64,000 nucleotides of DNA from Hysterangium stoloniferum (lineage: Eukaryota > Basidiomycota > Agaricomycetes > Hysterangiales > Hysterangiaceae), in contig WHVD01000036.1 of assembly GCA_015178975.1 (NCBI GenBank), positions 558,001 to 622,000 on the forward strand. Direction: 5' to 3'. Positions 1-11,245 of this stretch are shown one piece after another (position 1 is the stretch's first letter; the number at the start of each line of letters is the position of its first letter). The notes under the pieces are model-generated. The model made no database searches. It worked only from the letters and a program-made list of their open reading frames with translations, and was not told the origin of the DNA. The translations under genes were made by a program, and so were the position numbers.

Positions 1-1019
1 CTCCCGAGGGGTTCTGAAGTAAGATTTATGAACAAAGAATTGGGATCATACAGAGTGGATGCATTAAGATGACAATTTTCCGGTGTGCAGGGAGATTCAA
101 CACAACTCTCCAACTGCACAGAATCCAGAGAGTTGCTTAATCTTTTTTTGACTTGGCAGCCAGCTTAGCTGGTTGTGAAGTCGTGGCCATATTGGATGAT
201 CGGGCTTTTGTGGCCTTCAGGCATGCAGTGACTCGGTGTCTGGGATCTGCACACAACAAACAAAGATTGTTGTCCATTCGACATTGCTTTTCCTGTGCTA
301 GGAGCTTGGGGTCAGAGCTGAGTTTGCCAGTTAAGTCAGGTTTGTCTTTGTCTTGAGACTTATTCAACTGTTTGCCCTTGCCTTTTTGGCATTAGAACCC
401 TTGTTGTCGGACTTCTTATTGGATTTCGAATTGCCACTATTGTTGGTGTTTTATTAACAGACTTGTTGGCATTCTTATTGTCCCATGATTTTTTGTCTGA
501 TGGGTTTTCGCGACTGATTTCCAAACATTGTTCCCAGTATCAGATGTCCACATTTTGGGCCTTTAGATGCATGAGGGGGAGAGTCTTCAGTTTGCTGGTC
601 TCCCCTTTGGAAACTTTGTCTTTGAGGTGAGATGGGAGGCTGGTGTAAAACTGGCCATGAGGGCCAAATTGCCCCAGTTGCAACACACAGTGAGGTTGTT
701 GAACTGGACGATGTAGTCAGTGATGTGCTGGGTGTCTTTCATTTTGAGATTAGAAAACGTGGTTTCGGCATCGCTGGTTTGGTCGTAGGGACCAAAGTTT
801 GTTTTGAGTTCCTCAACAAAGGCATCTCAATTGTGAAGCCAATCAGGATCTTCAGAGGTGAGGCCAGAGAATGCAGGTTCAAACCAGGCTGCTGTGGAAT
901 CCTTAAGGTATGAGAGTGCAAAGTTTACCTTTCAGTCATCTGTTGCAAAAGCAGCTGGGTAGTCCCAAAAGTTGAATTGACATTGCATAAGAAATGTTGG
1001 CAATTTCGACTTCTAGGGA
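1..1019 (-). pseudogene. Ty3/gypsy gag and start of protease, remnant cut by window edge
   Basis: Read on the minus strand from the LTR at 1020-1490 toward position 1, this is a Ty3/gypsy gag region. The frame at 137-367 holds a CCHC zinc knuckle (CX2CX4HX4C, CLLCADPRHRVTAC), preceded by the MDNNLC context also seen in the gag copies at 1.9 and 4.8 kb. The frame at 739-921 and its neighbours match the gag capsid region of the 4.1 kb copy. Beyond the knuckle (positions 1-130) the sequence resembles the protease-proximal segment of family F. Frames are broken by stops and shifts, so it is not expressible as one protein. It belongs to the LTR immediately upstream and continues outside the window. 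Confidence 0.7.
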
Positions 1020-1490
1020 TGTATGGAAGAGGGTATTCTGAGTTGATATTCTGATTGCCTAGTAACTACAACTACAGTGGGTTTATAGACAAGTATTCAG
1101 CGTCTAGAAAACACTAATTAGGAGAAGAGTGGAAAACATTGACAAATAAGCTTGACTAGGAACAGGAAGGTTATGATAAGTTCAGAGGCTGTGAAATAGC
1201 TGAGAGTGGGATTATGAGAAAAGGAAATAGTCTGAGGGTTACAAGTATATATAGGCATATGTGAAACATAGAGTAGAATGGATCATCATAATAAAAGGGG
1301 ACATATCAGAGTTTAACCAGATAGTACGAGTATATTTTGAAGGGGGCATAAATGGAGTTTGATTGCCGCGAAAGCATATGTCAGCATTGGGAAACCGACG
1401 GTTTCCGATGTGATGACTTAAGCGATAACTTGAAATGTCAATAGGTGGCAATAACCTCAGGGACCATTGGGTTGCGACATGGTTGTAACA
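1020..1490 (-). repeat. LTR, family G (5' LTR of the minus-strand Ty3 element)
   Basis: A 471 bp block that on the minus strand begins TGTTACAACC and ends CTTCCATACA (TG...CA ends). It is about 90% similar by eye to 38846-39270, which defines its limits. Gag lies directly on its 3' side in the same orientation, so it is the 5' LTR of the element running off the left edge. No convincing tRNA-complementary PBS was seen; the sequence after the LTR is TCCCTAGAAGTCG. Confidence 0.7.
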
Positions 1491-1819
1491 TCTTGTCTGT
1501 CTGCATGCTCGATTCCTGGAACTCCCATGGGAACTCTGGAATCTACATCTTCCTGTATGCATTCTATTCTGTCAGCTCGAAATATGGACACCTGAATGAG
1601 TGTATGAGGGTGCAGCCCATAAGCTGAAGCAAAGTCCATCTCATCAGTACCACACCCACTTCTGGTAATTATTCTGATACCACACTCCCTTGTACTAATA
1701 TCCCTGGAAACTCCCCCTGGACTTATTACCCGGGAACTCCATGAAACATTTCCAGGAAAAGAGGTGTTTGGAATAAATTACTGGAAACCAGGAAATCTGT
1801 GGGCCTTTGTTCTGAAATT
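1491..1819 (+). repeat. LTR-derived sequence with conserved core box; no gene
   Basis: No coding region. Positions about 1616-1638 carry the AAGCTGAAGC(C)AAGTCC core box found in LTR families A, B and D of this window. The stretch is therefore probably the 3' half of a degenerate LTR belonging to the gag scrap that follows. Neither LTR end was resolved. Confidence 0.4.
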
Positions 1820-2187
1820 AACACAACCTCAGGCCCAATGGCAAACTGACCCCACAAGAAAGACAGCATCATATAGACAACAACCTCTGTCGTTTGTGTG
1901 GAAAACCTGGTCATTCTGTCCCAGAATGCCTAGTAGCAAAAGCCAACTCTGCCAAGGGTCATGGAGCCGATACTTCCTCCATGGAATCCCTGTCAAAGGA
2001 GAAAGTGGCTTCTGATCCAAAAGAAAGAGTAAGCAACCCTCCAGACTCCATGTGGGCTGAGGGTTGTGTTACCTCTCTGCACATTCAAAAGTTCACCTGT
2101 CTTAATGCATCTACACTTTTGAACTCTGACTCATTATTTGTAAAACTTACTTCTGATATGACCTCAAACTCTGTTTTTTACATCTAA
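1820..2187 (+). pseudogene. Ty3/gypsy gag C-terminus and protease start, fragment
   Basis: Plus-strand reading gives a CCHC zinc knuckle (CRLCGKPGHSVPEC, CX2CX4HX4C), then the Lys/Ser-rich linker and the N-terminal edge of the aspartic protease region. Order and wording follow the family F copy at 4.75-5.05 kb. It breaks off at about 2180, where an oppositely oriented transposase remnant begins. Only about 120 codons remain and there is no complete domain besides the knuckle. Confidence 0.65.
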
Positions 2188-2810
2188 TGCTATACAATAT
2201 AATTTGTCTATATACTTTTCTAATTTCATCCTCACAAACATGACTCCATCTGAATTATCTTTACATGGTGCTGATTTTGATGTGAATAGAACCATCCCAT
2301 TTATATCAATACAAACTTGTATATGAAGTCCAGACTTATTGAGTTTATATGAATGCATATCTTCACTCTTCTCATCAATAACACTTGCTCTAGTATCATG
2401 ACTGTCTATCATTAATGTTACATCAATAGTTAAGAACATAGAAATTATCATAGTTGACATCTTTTTATCAAGATCATTACCTTGTCTTTCATAGAAGTTT
2501 GTAAAAGTATCATAATAACTACTTTTAGGTATAAAGGCTGACATTTCATTTAAGGAACAGCCTTGCGATTTCTCCACATTTATGTAGAGTCCAGGATAGT
2601 CTTGGATGGCAAAGACCATAACAAGGGAGAAAAAGACTGGAATAATACCAAGTCTCTGAAGAACAACATCTTTGATATGACTGATTTTATTGACAGGTTT
2701 AATATCAGACCTGTAGTGCTTGGATGCCTTGATTTAAGGCCATTCCTTATAAAGGAATTTCAATTGTTGGTCCATCAACTTATTAAACTCTTCATTTAGA
2801 GCCTTATTTT
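2164..2810 (-). pseudogene. DDE_Tnp_4-like (PIF/Harbinger-type) transposase remnant
   Basis: The minus-strand frame 2164-2619 (151 codons) closely matches the plus-strand frame at 34769-35128 over the segment SAPCKDNSDGV...IDKLYCIALD. The 34.8 kb copy continues into the conserved C-terminal half of a DDE_Tnp_4-type endonuclease (GSFRSKIEATFG signature), so this piece is its N-terminal and central part. The frame upstream to 2810 (minus) continues in related sequence with stops. The C-terminal catalytic part is missing. The assignment rests on the second copy and on family pattern recognition, not on a database search. Confidence 0.5.
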
Positions 2811-4029
2811 AATACTACCTTCTGAAAAAGGAGTCCAGTGCTCTATCAAAATGTGCCAATACTCAATTCACTGCAAGGTAAAATAATTTAAGTATTTGAT
2901 ATTAATCAGTGGCAGCCTGAATAGACTTAGAACCCCTGAAGTCAAGAGTTTACTTGAATATATGCACCTACTTCGCAAAGAAGGTTTTGAGAGCTGCTTT
3001 TGCAAGCTGGAGTTTTTCTATGAAAACAACTACTAAAATATGAATAACAATTCACTGATTCCAAACTAGATTCGACTTTGATTCTAGCTAGTTTATATAT
3101 ATTTTATACTATTTGTCAAACAGTAAAAATATTTATAAACATGTCAAAAGACTAGATATAGAATAAAACACTATTTGGCTAATATAGGCTTTATTTACAC
3201 TAACCTACAGGGTCTACTGTGATACTAACTTATCAGGATCTTAATGTAGTCTGAAGGATCTTGCAAGAATATTCTCAGTATTTATTTATGCCAAAAACTG
3301 GGAAGAAATTAGAATATATGTATTCCTAATCTCAATATAACCTAAAATATTTATTACTTTAATTGATAACTAACAACTCAACTAGAGGTGGATAAGTAAT
3401 AAAGGATAGCCAGCTACTTAACTAAAAGGTGGCAAAAGGGAACAAGATTGTTTGTCAGAAGCTCAACTAGAGGTGACAAGGGGGTAGGATTATTATATCA
3501 GAAGCTCAGCTAGAGGTGACAAGGGATCCTGAGTGTGAATATCATGTTATCTCTCATGTTTAATGCTAGCCGACGAATTCTATTTTATTAAAACAAAAAA
3601 GAATTAAATTTAGCTTAGATTTGGCTCTAAAAATATGAAATAAATTGTAAAAATTCAATTTATTTCTGAAGAATATGTATGCAAAGTTTTGTAAGCGATA
3701 TAAATACATTTTAATTCAATTTCTCGATTCTCTTTGTTTTTGAAGGGGAAATTAAAGGAAAAATCGCTAAAATACATAACAATTACATAGTGTACAATAC
3801 TAGGATAATGTTGAAATATTTAATTTAATAGAGAATATTGAAAGTTTATATACATTATGTTCTAAAATACCATTGAGTTATTGTTATTCTACTATATTAC
3901 ATATATATTATATATGGGTATAATAATAATGAAAAATGAATTATTCTGACTTTAAATATCTTATGTAGGATATTAGCATATATGTATGTATCACTCCATT
4001 CATCAGCCAAATGACCACTTCCTCAATAT
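2811..4029. other. AT-rich gene-free stretch
   Basis: About 1.2 kb of AT-rich DNA with no credible coding frame or RNA gene. It contains the motif array described separately (3240-3535), whose flank (GATCTTGCAAG, then ATTCTCAGTATTTATTTATG) recurs at 61935-61975. Nothing else was recognised. Confidence 0.6.
3240..3535 (+). repeat. Degenerate direct-repeat array, CTCAACTAGAGGTGAC core
   Basis: Four degenerate copies of CTCAACTAGAGGTGAC (near 3377, 3417, 3461 and 3507), the last two followed by CAAGGG, spaced roughly 40-46 bp. The same motif, spacing, left flank and the closing GGGATCCTGAG appear at 61932-62310. This is therefore a dispersed repeat with an internal array, not a local accident. 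Confidence 0.6.
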
Positions 4030-4062
4030 CATTCGTTATTAAACCCACTGCTTATCACAGTT

Positions 4063-4631
4063 TTGTCTCTAACAAAACAATTATTATTACCAGAACTAGG
4101 GAACCAAACCCTGACATTCCAAAATATTTTCAAATTCCTATTACAAATCCTAAGAAACAAATATAAGTGGATTTCTGAGGAAGAGCTGCTTTGGCTCAAA
4201 GATTGGGATGCTTTTGTTGAGGAGCTAGAAACCAACTTTGGCCTGTATGACCAAGCAGAGAAGCTGAGAACAGTCTCACTAATCTTCAAATGAAGGACAT
4301 GCAGCACATCACGGACTATATTGTCCAATTCAATAATCTTGCAGCTCGTTGTCAGTGGGGCGATCCCCACTCTCTGCCACCAATTCTACACTGGTCTGCC
4401 ATCCCACCTTAAAGACGAAGTCTCAAAGAAGAAGATGGCAAGCCAAAAAACTGTCCTGTATGCATCTCAAGGCCCAAAACGTGGATGCACACTATTGGGA
4501 ACATTTTATGGAAGTTGCCTGTGAGACCTCTGCAGACAAAGTCAATAAGTCCACGGCCAATAAAACCAACAACAACAACTCATCAACCAGCAACCAAAAC
4601 TCCACGCAAGAAGAACGACAAAAAGTCTTCT

Positions 4632-4666
<35 letters not shown>

Positions 4667-5718
4667 AGGTCAACAGTCCGGCAAGCAAACCAGAAAACCT
4701 CACCTTACAGGCAAGCTCAGACCCAATGGCAAATTGACCCCACAAGAATGACAATGTTGTATGGACAATAACCTTTGTCTCTTGTGTGGAAAACTCGGTC
4801 ATCAAGTTCCAGAATGTCCACTGGCAAAAGCAAACTCTGAAAAAGGTTGAACAGCCAAGACTTCCTCCACAGAATCCCCATTGAAGGACAAACTGGCTTC
4901 TGACTTGAAAAAAAGAGGAAGCAACCCCATGGACTCCACATAGGTTGGGGGTTGCATTGTCTCTCTGTGCATTCACGAGTTTACCCATCTCAATGCATCC
5001 ACTCTTTTGCACTCTGACTTGTTTTTTATTAAACTTAAGTCTAATATGATCCCAAAATTTGTTTTTTTCAGCACTCATAGATTCTGGCTCGACTCATTGT
5101 TTTTTAGATACAAATTCATGCAAATTAATCTGTTACCAACTTATCCGATAAATCCAGTTGGCCTCTGACTTTTCGATGGCACAAGCAATTCAGTATCACC
5201 CAAGCTTGCGATTTATCCATCTGTTTCCCATGTGGAACCTCCCAGTTGGTCACTTTTCTATGTGACCCAGTTAGACTCAAGTTGCTTGGTTTGTCCTAGG
5301 ACATAACTGGCTTGCCCACTACAATCCATTGATTGACTGGGTAGCAAACAGCATAAATTTCCAGACACCCACAGCTTCCAAGAAAAATGTACCTGACACA
5401 GCCTCCATGGCACCCATGGCCTTCCCAGCACCTGCAGTCTCGAGAACTCTTGTGATTCCTACAGCACCCATGGCTTCCCAGGATCCCACAGCACCTCCAT
5501 CTATTTCTCTCATTAATGATGCAGCATTTATTAGGGCTACAAAAATGGATGGGTCCCAGGCATTCACTATCAATTTGAAAATTGATGAAGCAACCAGTCA
5601 TTTATCAACTCCAGCATCTGCATCTGAGCAAACTGCTGATCTAGAGGGCATCCTGGAGAAATATCACAACTTCATGGAGGTTTTTAGTAAGTGAAAAGCT
5701 GACCGGTTTCCGCCCCAC
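4063..5718 (+). pseudogene. Ty3/gypsy family F gag and protease, 5' part (interrupted)
   Basis: This is the 5' portion of a chromovirus-like Ty3 element. Gag capsid coding starts near 4063 (DWDAFVEELETNFGLYD) and shifts frame repeatedly. It passes through a (CAA)n stretch, then a CCHC knuckle near 4765-4810 (CLLCGKLGHQVPEC). The protease region follows from about 4975; the equivalent of the DSGST active site seen at 25.98 kb is frame-shifted here. A Pro/Ala/Ser-rich linker runs to 5718. The reading resumes at 12038 after the inserted family E element. Several stops and frameshifts make it inactive. Confidence 0.75.
4632..4668 (+). repeat. (CAA)n microsatellite in gag
   Basis: About eleven to twelve perfect CAA units inside the family F gag, read as a poly-Asn or poly-Gln run depending on frame. 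The neighbouring frames swap across it, so slippage here may explain one of the gag frameshifts. Confidence 0.85.
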
Positions 5719-6001
5719 TGTAAGGTACTTTGTACTGTAAGCGCAAAGTATCTTAACGGGGGAAGATGTGTACGAACTAGTTTCTTGTTTTTCGAAGACT
5801 TTTGAGAGCCTTATATACATAAAAAATAAACTGAGAGTGGTACGATCTACGCGAGTGGTACGATCTACACGAATGGTACGATCTATGCGAATGGTACGAT
5901 CTATGCGAATGGTACGATCTATGCGAATGCTTGATAATTGACACGTGACCTCTCAGTTATTGATGACAAGATCGCCGTGTAGGGAGTCTCACTCCCTTAC
6001 A
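5719..6001 (-). repeat. 3' LTR of family E element
   Basis: 283 bp with TG...CA ends. It contains five 18 bp tandem units (5835-5924) and a conserved stretch TTGATGACAAGATCGCCGTG. The matching LTR at 11773-12037 is 265 bp. Just outside it on the element side, the minus strand reads GCCCAGGAGG, a weak polypurine tract. Confidence 0.9.
5835..5924 (+). repeat. 18 bp tandem repeat, five units, in LTR
   Basis: Five back-to-back units of the form GAATGGTACGATCTATGC; the first two carry GAGTGG and CTACGC/CTACAC variants. The partner LTR has four units. Confidence 0.9.
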
Positions 6002-6272
6002 CCTCCTGGGCACTCAAATATCGACTGTCCCCAGTCGATCTCCATGTTATGTTGATGTGACAATGGAACTGCTCCGATCATGCATTGAAGTGTGGAGGAC
6101 GTTGATTGGAGATGCGAAGGATGTAGTGCCCAACGAGACAATAGAAGAGACACAAGTTCGCGCCCAAGTGAAGAGCTAGACATTGAAAGGGATCTCGCAG
6201 GGTAGTGGATGTTATTGCAGATGTGATAAGTGTGCTGAGGGATGGACAGATGCGGTGAGTGTAGGGGTGAGT

Positions 6273-9200
6273 CTACTTGTCAGAGTTTGAAGGGCAAACA
6301 TCATTGTACAGAATATCCTTGGGATCGACAAGCGAAGTGACTGGGATGATTGTACGAGAGCGTGGGTAGTATGGAATAAGGCGGAACGCAGCATAGGGTT
6401 GTTTGCTAACCGTGCCATCCAGCTCAGCTAAGATATAGGCCCTATTTCGAGTCTGACGAACAACGATAAGTGGACCCAAGTAGTGCGGTTTTGTTTTGCG
6501 TGATAATTCTGTGTCAACACGCGAGTTCCTTACCAGCACGAGTGAGCCCTCCTTGAAATCATAGTCAACTATGAGGTGTTCATGGTCTTTCTTGAACTGG
6601 GCGATAGATGCATAATGGGACTTCAGGACTCGTTCTTTGATAGCAGCAAGATCTACTGGTCGTTTTTCAAGTTGTCGAGCACGGAGGGCAACAAGTTCGC
6701 TGGTTGGAAGAGGGGTGTCAATTTTCGGCACGAGCTAAGTCGCTTCGACAACGTCAAAAGGCAGAATTGGCTCGATGCCATGGGCTAAGTAAAATGGTGA
6801 ATAACCTGTATCCTTCTTGACAGTGACGCGATCGGCCCAAAAAACGTGAGACACAATTTCTGGCCAACAAGAGAGGTTGCCTTTGCAAGTTTTAATTAGG
6901 GATTCACGAATGGTACGATGGTTGCGTTCGACAATGCCATTAGCTTGTTTATTGTATGCAGAAATGTGAATGTGGTGGATGTGATATTTCGAGGCAAGCC
7001 AGTCCAATGCTGCAATGAAAGGAGTGCCATTGTCCGTAATGATTTCTGAAAGGGCACCCCAGCGACAGAGAATATCGTTAAATATGAATTTTCCCAATGT
7101 TACTGCGGTTTCGTGTGCCAGTATCTTGAACTCCAGATACGAAGTAAGAGAACAGCGGCCCTGAACAATGTATTGTAAACCTGACGCCTTTGGCATGTGC
7201 ATAGTGTCAAGATGTGCATGTTGAAAGAGTGAGGCGGGGGTGGTGACCATAGGAGGAATAAAAACACGTTGTGTGCTACGGAGTTGGCATTCATGACACG
7301 TCTTGACAAACCATGCTACATCGCGGTCGAGTCCTGGCCACCAAAAGCGATCTGACAAATTGTTTCGTGTCGAAAATGCCTGTTTGTGTCCCAGTTGATC
7401 ATGTGCCTGCGAAATGAGAGAAAGACGTTTGTTCAGATCAAGAATTACAAGGCGATGCATGCCTGAGTTGCTATGGCGCCAGAGTTTACTGTTTTTGACA
7501 AAAAAGCGGAGAGATCTTCGAATAAATTGTTTTGTTCCTGCTTCAGACAGTCCAGGCGGTTTTTGAGTGGTTGAAAGAAAGTCGAAAATGAGGGGCAGTT
7601 GGGAATCCATGAAAATGTTGTCTTGAGTGCGGGGAATGTCACTTTGAAGAGAGCTGGTCATGTCATTAAAGGAGAATGCCGAAAATGGGGAAGAAGAGGC
7701 GGAGTTGAGGGCATTGTTTGTGAAGTATCCATTGTGATCTGTCCAACTAGTAATCCATACCCCTAAACCTAAAACATCGTCAATCCATCCATCGTCCATA
7801 TCCTCCACATCACCTTCCACACTTCGTCGCCTAGACAAACCATCTGGTCCTACGTGATCCTTCCCGGGTACGTGTATGAGCTGAAATGTAAATAGCAAAA
7901 TGGCTGTGATCCATTGATTCATCGCATTGTTTGGCTGAATATCTGGGTTATTGAGCATTCCTTTAATGTACTTGGCATCAACTTCGAGATTGAAGGTAGG
8001 TAGACCAATAAGAAAAAGCCTGAGGGCTCTCAGAGCACGATAAACGCCATATAGTTCAATTTTTGGCTGTGAATAGCGAGATTCGCGATTGTTCCAAGCG
8101 ATGGAGCCATATCTTGAGGGGCGTCATCGGCCGTGTTCATCCAACTAATAGATAATCCATCCTACGGCGATATTTGACGAGTCAATGGCCACAATGATTG
8201 ACCTTTTGCATGCGTAATCGAGGGGAATGAGTGCCGGTGCAGACATTACAGCTTTTTTGAGTAAATCCATCGAATTTTGCTGAAGTGCTTCCCAAATGAT
8301 AGGTTTGTCTTTTCATGTCAATGAAACTAGGGGACAAGCGAGTTCAGCAAAGTGTGCAATGAAAATTCTAACCACTCCACAAGTGCCCAAGAAGCCTCGC
8401 ACTTCAGTGACATTTTCACAAGGCGGCCAGTTAAGGATTTTTGATATACGTGCTTGATCGGGGATATGGCCCTGATAGTTACATGTGTGGCCGACAATAT
8501 TGACTTCCTTCATTCCAATGTAGAGTTTACTTGCTGAAAATGTCGCTCCAGCATGCTTCAAATGGTGAAATATCCTGTTAACGTCTAAAAAATGTTCCCA
8601 AACAAAACATCGAATACCACAATTTTCGGGGATAGTTTCATAGCTGCCATCCTGCAACTCATAGCGTGTTTTGGGTCCCAAGATAGGTATATCGTCGAGA
8701 AAAGGGGGGGCAATGTCAATTTCATCCTGTAAAATAAAAGTAACGTGGCCTTGAAAGATAGAAACGGAATTGGACCATCCCATTGGCAAACATGTGAGAC
8801 GATGGGGTCCAAGGGGGGTTTGGAATGTCGTGAGGTCTCGGGATTGTTCTGCAAGTGGTGCATGATCATATCCTACATACAAGTCACCCAACGTGTAAAT
8901 TGATCTTCCCGTGCAATGCTCAGCGTACGGTTCAATGTTGGGGGGAACACCGGCATCTTTGACAGTGACTGCATTCAGAGGTTGTAAGTCATGCACAATA
9001 CAAAATTTCCCATTTTTCTTCGGCACACAAAACCATCGTGATCGGTAAGAAGAGCCCGAAGGTTCGTAAACACCGCTGGAGATTTTCTGTTTGATAAACT
9101 GTATAATTTCGTCTTTGAGCCCAAGGGGAATTGGAATGTTTTTGAGGGCCCATGGTTCATGCTCAATGGTCGGAATAACTATGGGTGAAAAATAGTCAGT

Positions 9201-10106
9201 GCGGAACGTGCCCCGCTCTGAATCATTCCATGCTAGAGCTGATTCGTTGTAGAGGAGGACTTGAAAAGCTAATTTTAATTCTTCATTACTCAGAAACTCC
9301 CGATCAATCCTGAGTCCGTCCCAACATTCTTTTGTAAGCCGGGAACCAAACTTGACAATGTCAGGGGGGAGGGGTGAGAGGAGAGGTAAAGAATCGATAG
9401 GGTTGCTAGGGAACTGCCACCTTGGCACTGCATCAGTAGGCATAGTCGTAGCCACAGGGCGAACTTTTCGGGAAACAGGTTTGTATTTTAGTGCAAGCGT
9501 AGGGGACTGAGAATCATAAACTGCATGAAAATATTGCCCAGCAAAATGGGAGTGGGAAGAGAAGAAGGGTGTGTCGCTGGTTGTGGGGGGCGAAGCTAAT
9601 AATGAAGCTGTTGAGCTGTTGGGGACAAGGGCCAGAGGAAGCGGGAGGAGCCCTTCGTCAGAGAGATACAGGTTGGATGATGCATTTGGCACCCGCGGTT
9701 GTGAGTGTGGTCGCATTGGCACCCGTAGCTTGAATCCTGGCCTGGAAGGATCCTGTAGTAATAAAGTTTCACCAATATTTTCTGTGTCGGCCCTCGCTGA
9801 TATTTGGAAAGGCCGGCCTAAGAGCAGACGATAAGGTGCATTCTGAATAATCCAAGCGTGAACATGGATTTCGACACCACCTATCAGAAGCTGCAGGTTC
9901 TCGATGATGCCAAATGTTGTACAAATGCCACCATTAGCGTCACGCATGTTAAGTTTTAGGTCAGTGCTGAAAGGGAGTGCCATATCTTTTGCAGCAACTT
10001 CGCTTATGCACACAAGTTCCGAGCCGGGGTCATAAAGTCCTACTTCAGAAAATTTTCCTTGAATTTTGACATCCAATTCCATTATTGGGGCAGAATGGAG
10101 TGGCAT
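6273..10106 (-). pseudogene. Family E pol: protease, RT, RNase H, integrase (stop-interrupted)
   Basis: Domains in order along the minus strand. First, an aspartic protease with active site YDPGS (residue 26 of the 10106-8313 frame). Next, reverse transcriptase with PLG...MGWSNS and the catalytic FLDD (about residue 469, in place of the commoner YLDD or YVDD). RNase H follows (AIDSSN...IELYGVYRALRAL...DGLSRR). Last is an integrase with its HHCC finger (H-X4-H and CHEC), the DDE triad (LDTMHM, TDNGTPF, NGIVERNH) and a basic C-terminal domain. In-frame stops interrupt an otherwise continuous frame at 8313-8315, 8145-8147, 8124-8126 and just before 6731, so the protein cannot be made in full. 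No chromodomain was recognised. Confidence 0.85.
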
Positions 10107-10183
10107 AGCTTGCGTGAGCAGGGAAGATGCAGTGGCTGGGACGGTGGCAGGAAAAAGAGGAATGCAGTTTACCTTACAACCGT

Positions 10184-11245
10184 CTAACGCCAGAAGCCTT
10201 CGACATCTGCCACTTTTCCAGCATGTAAGTATTCCAGCCCAATCGGACAGCGTCTGGTGCTGTGTATGTTAGTAGGATCTTTACAAAACAGACACACCGG
10301 AATTATAGATCCCACAGCTCCCTGGGATGTCGATGAAACAGAAGGTGGGGCAGGGATAAATTTTGCCACGAGTGGGTAGGTAGTGTGCAACCGAGCATAG
10401 GTTATGGCGTAATCCTTGTTTTTGACATGGAGAGACTCAAGCCGCTTTAAAAGGCTATCTAAATCGTCCGAAGGTGGGCACGAGGAAGGAGGAGAAGGGA
10501 GAGCAATGGTACGGGTTATGACCTTTGCTTCGGAAGGGGCTCCCTGGGAATTAGGCATAGGTGCTGCATATGGAGACTCAAAACCTTCTGGGGGGCTTCT
10601 GTCAAATGCATTTACATCAAAGACATACCTTCCTGCATTGAAAACATCCTGCCAGTTATATGGCTGTGTGCGAGAGTGATTTGGATGTGTGGTTGACAGA
10701 CGCTGCTCAAGTTTTTGCCTAGTGTTTTCATGGAATCCAAACCAGAAGTAATGGTCACGGTCTTCAGAAGTAATGACATTTTCAGACAGAAGGTAATGCG
10801 AAATTGCTTGAAACCCTAGCTTGTAGGTTCGAAGCCGGGCATCTGAAGTGACGGGTGATGAGGATTGTGTTCGAGTGAACTGGATGAGAGACTGTCGATT
10901 ATAGTGTTTTTCCTTGAACGCCCCTTCAAAGGCATCCTCAATAGCAGCTTTGAAGGTGTTCCAGTCTGAGGGTGAATAGCCGTCAAAAGTCTTGAAGACG
11001 TCATGCTGTAGTCTAGAGAGATAGCGAAACAAGAAAGGGACTCTGTCGCAACCTGTTAGTTGTGCATCATCCGCACAATTCTCAAACTGCTCCAGAAACT
11101 CCGCCACATCATCCTCATTCCCATCGAAGGTCTTTGGAGCACGATTTGATCCTGGTGCAGGCATAGCTGCCTTTCCGGTAAGCACAGTTGCCATGTTAGA
11201 TATCAAAGGTGGTAGAAAAGTCGGGGGAGGAGGCTGCACAGACAA
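10184..11245 (-). CDS. Family E Gag polyprotein
   Basis: An intact 353-codon frame encoding the structural Gag protein of the family E retrotransposon, which would form the cytoplasmic virus-like particle. The capsid region (residues about 35-220) begins with the PKTFDGNEDDVAEFLEQFE signature typical of Ty3-type Gag. A Pro/Ser-rich linker follows, then one C-terminal zinc knuckle at residues 318-333 (C-X2-C-X6-H-X4-C, CLFCKDPTNIHSTRRC). The ATG at 11245 is the first strong start downstream of the 5' LTR. Pol starts about 80 nt after the Gag stop in the same general register, so frameshift or readthrough expression is possible but not shown. This is the longest undamaged frame of any element here. 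Confidence 0.85.
   Translation of the reverse strand: MSVQPPPPTFLPPLISNMATVLTGKAAMPAPGSNRAPKTFDGNEDDVAEFLEQFENCADDAQLTGCDRVPFLFRYLSRLQHDVFKTFDGYSPSDWNTFKAAIEDAFEGAFKEKHYNRQSLIQFTRTQSSSPVTSDARLRTYKLGFQAISHYLLSENVITSEDRDHYFWFGFHENTRQKLEQRLSTTHPNHSRTQPYNWQDVFNAGRYVFDVNAFDRSPPEGFESPYAAPMPNSQGAPSEAKVITRTIALPSPPSSCPPSDDLDSLLKRLESLHVKNKDYAITYARLHTTYPLVAKFIPAPPSVSSTSQGAVGSIIPVCLFCKDPTNIHSTRRCPIGLEYLHAGKVADVEGFWR

Noticed and set aside
3370-3535. CRISPR-like interpretation of the regularly spaced motif array
   Set aside because: Repeats are degenerate, spacers are related to each other and the genome is fungal; it is an ordinary dispersed repeat.
7100-7309. Overlapping minus-strand frames within family E pol (also 7445-7642, 8585-8869, 8975-9166)
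   Set aside because: They are alternative frames of the integrase and RT regions; the main frame carries all domain motifs.
9571-9834. Plus-strand frames across family E gag-pol (9571-9834, 10066-10272, 10416-10679)
   Set aside because: Antisense shadows of protease and Gag with no independent features.
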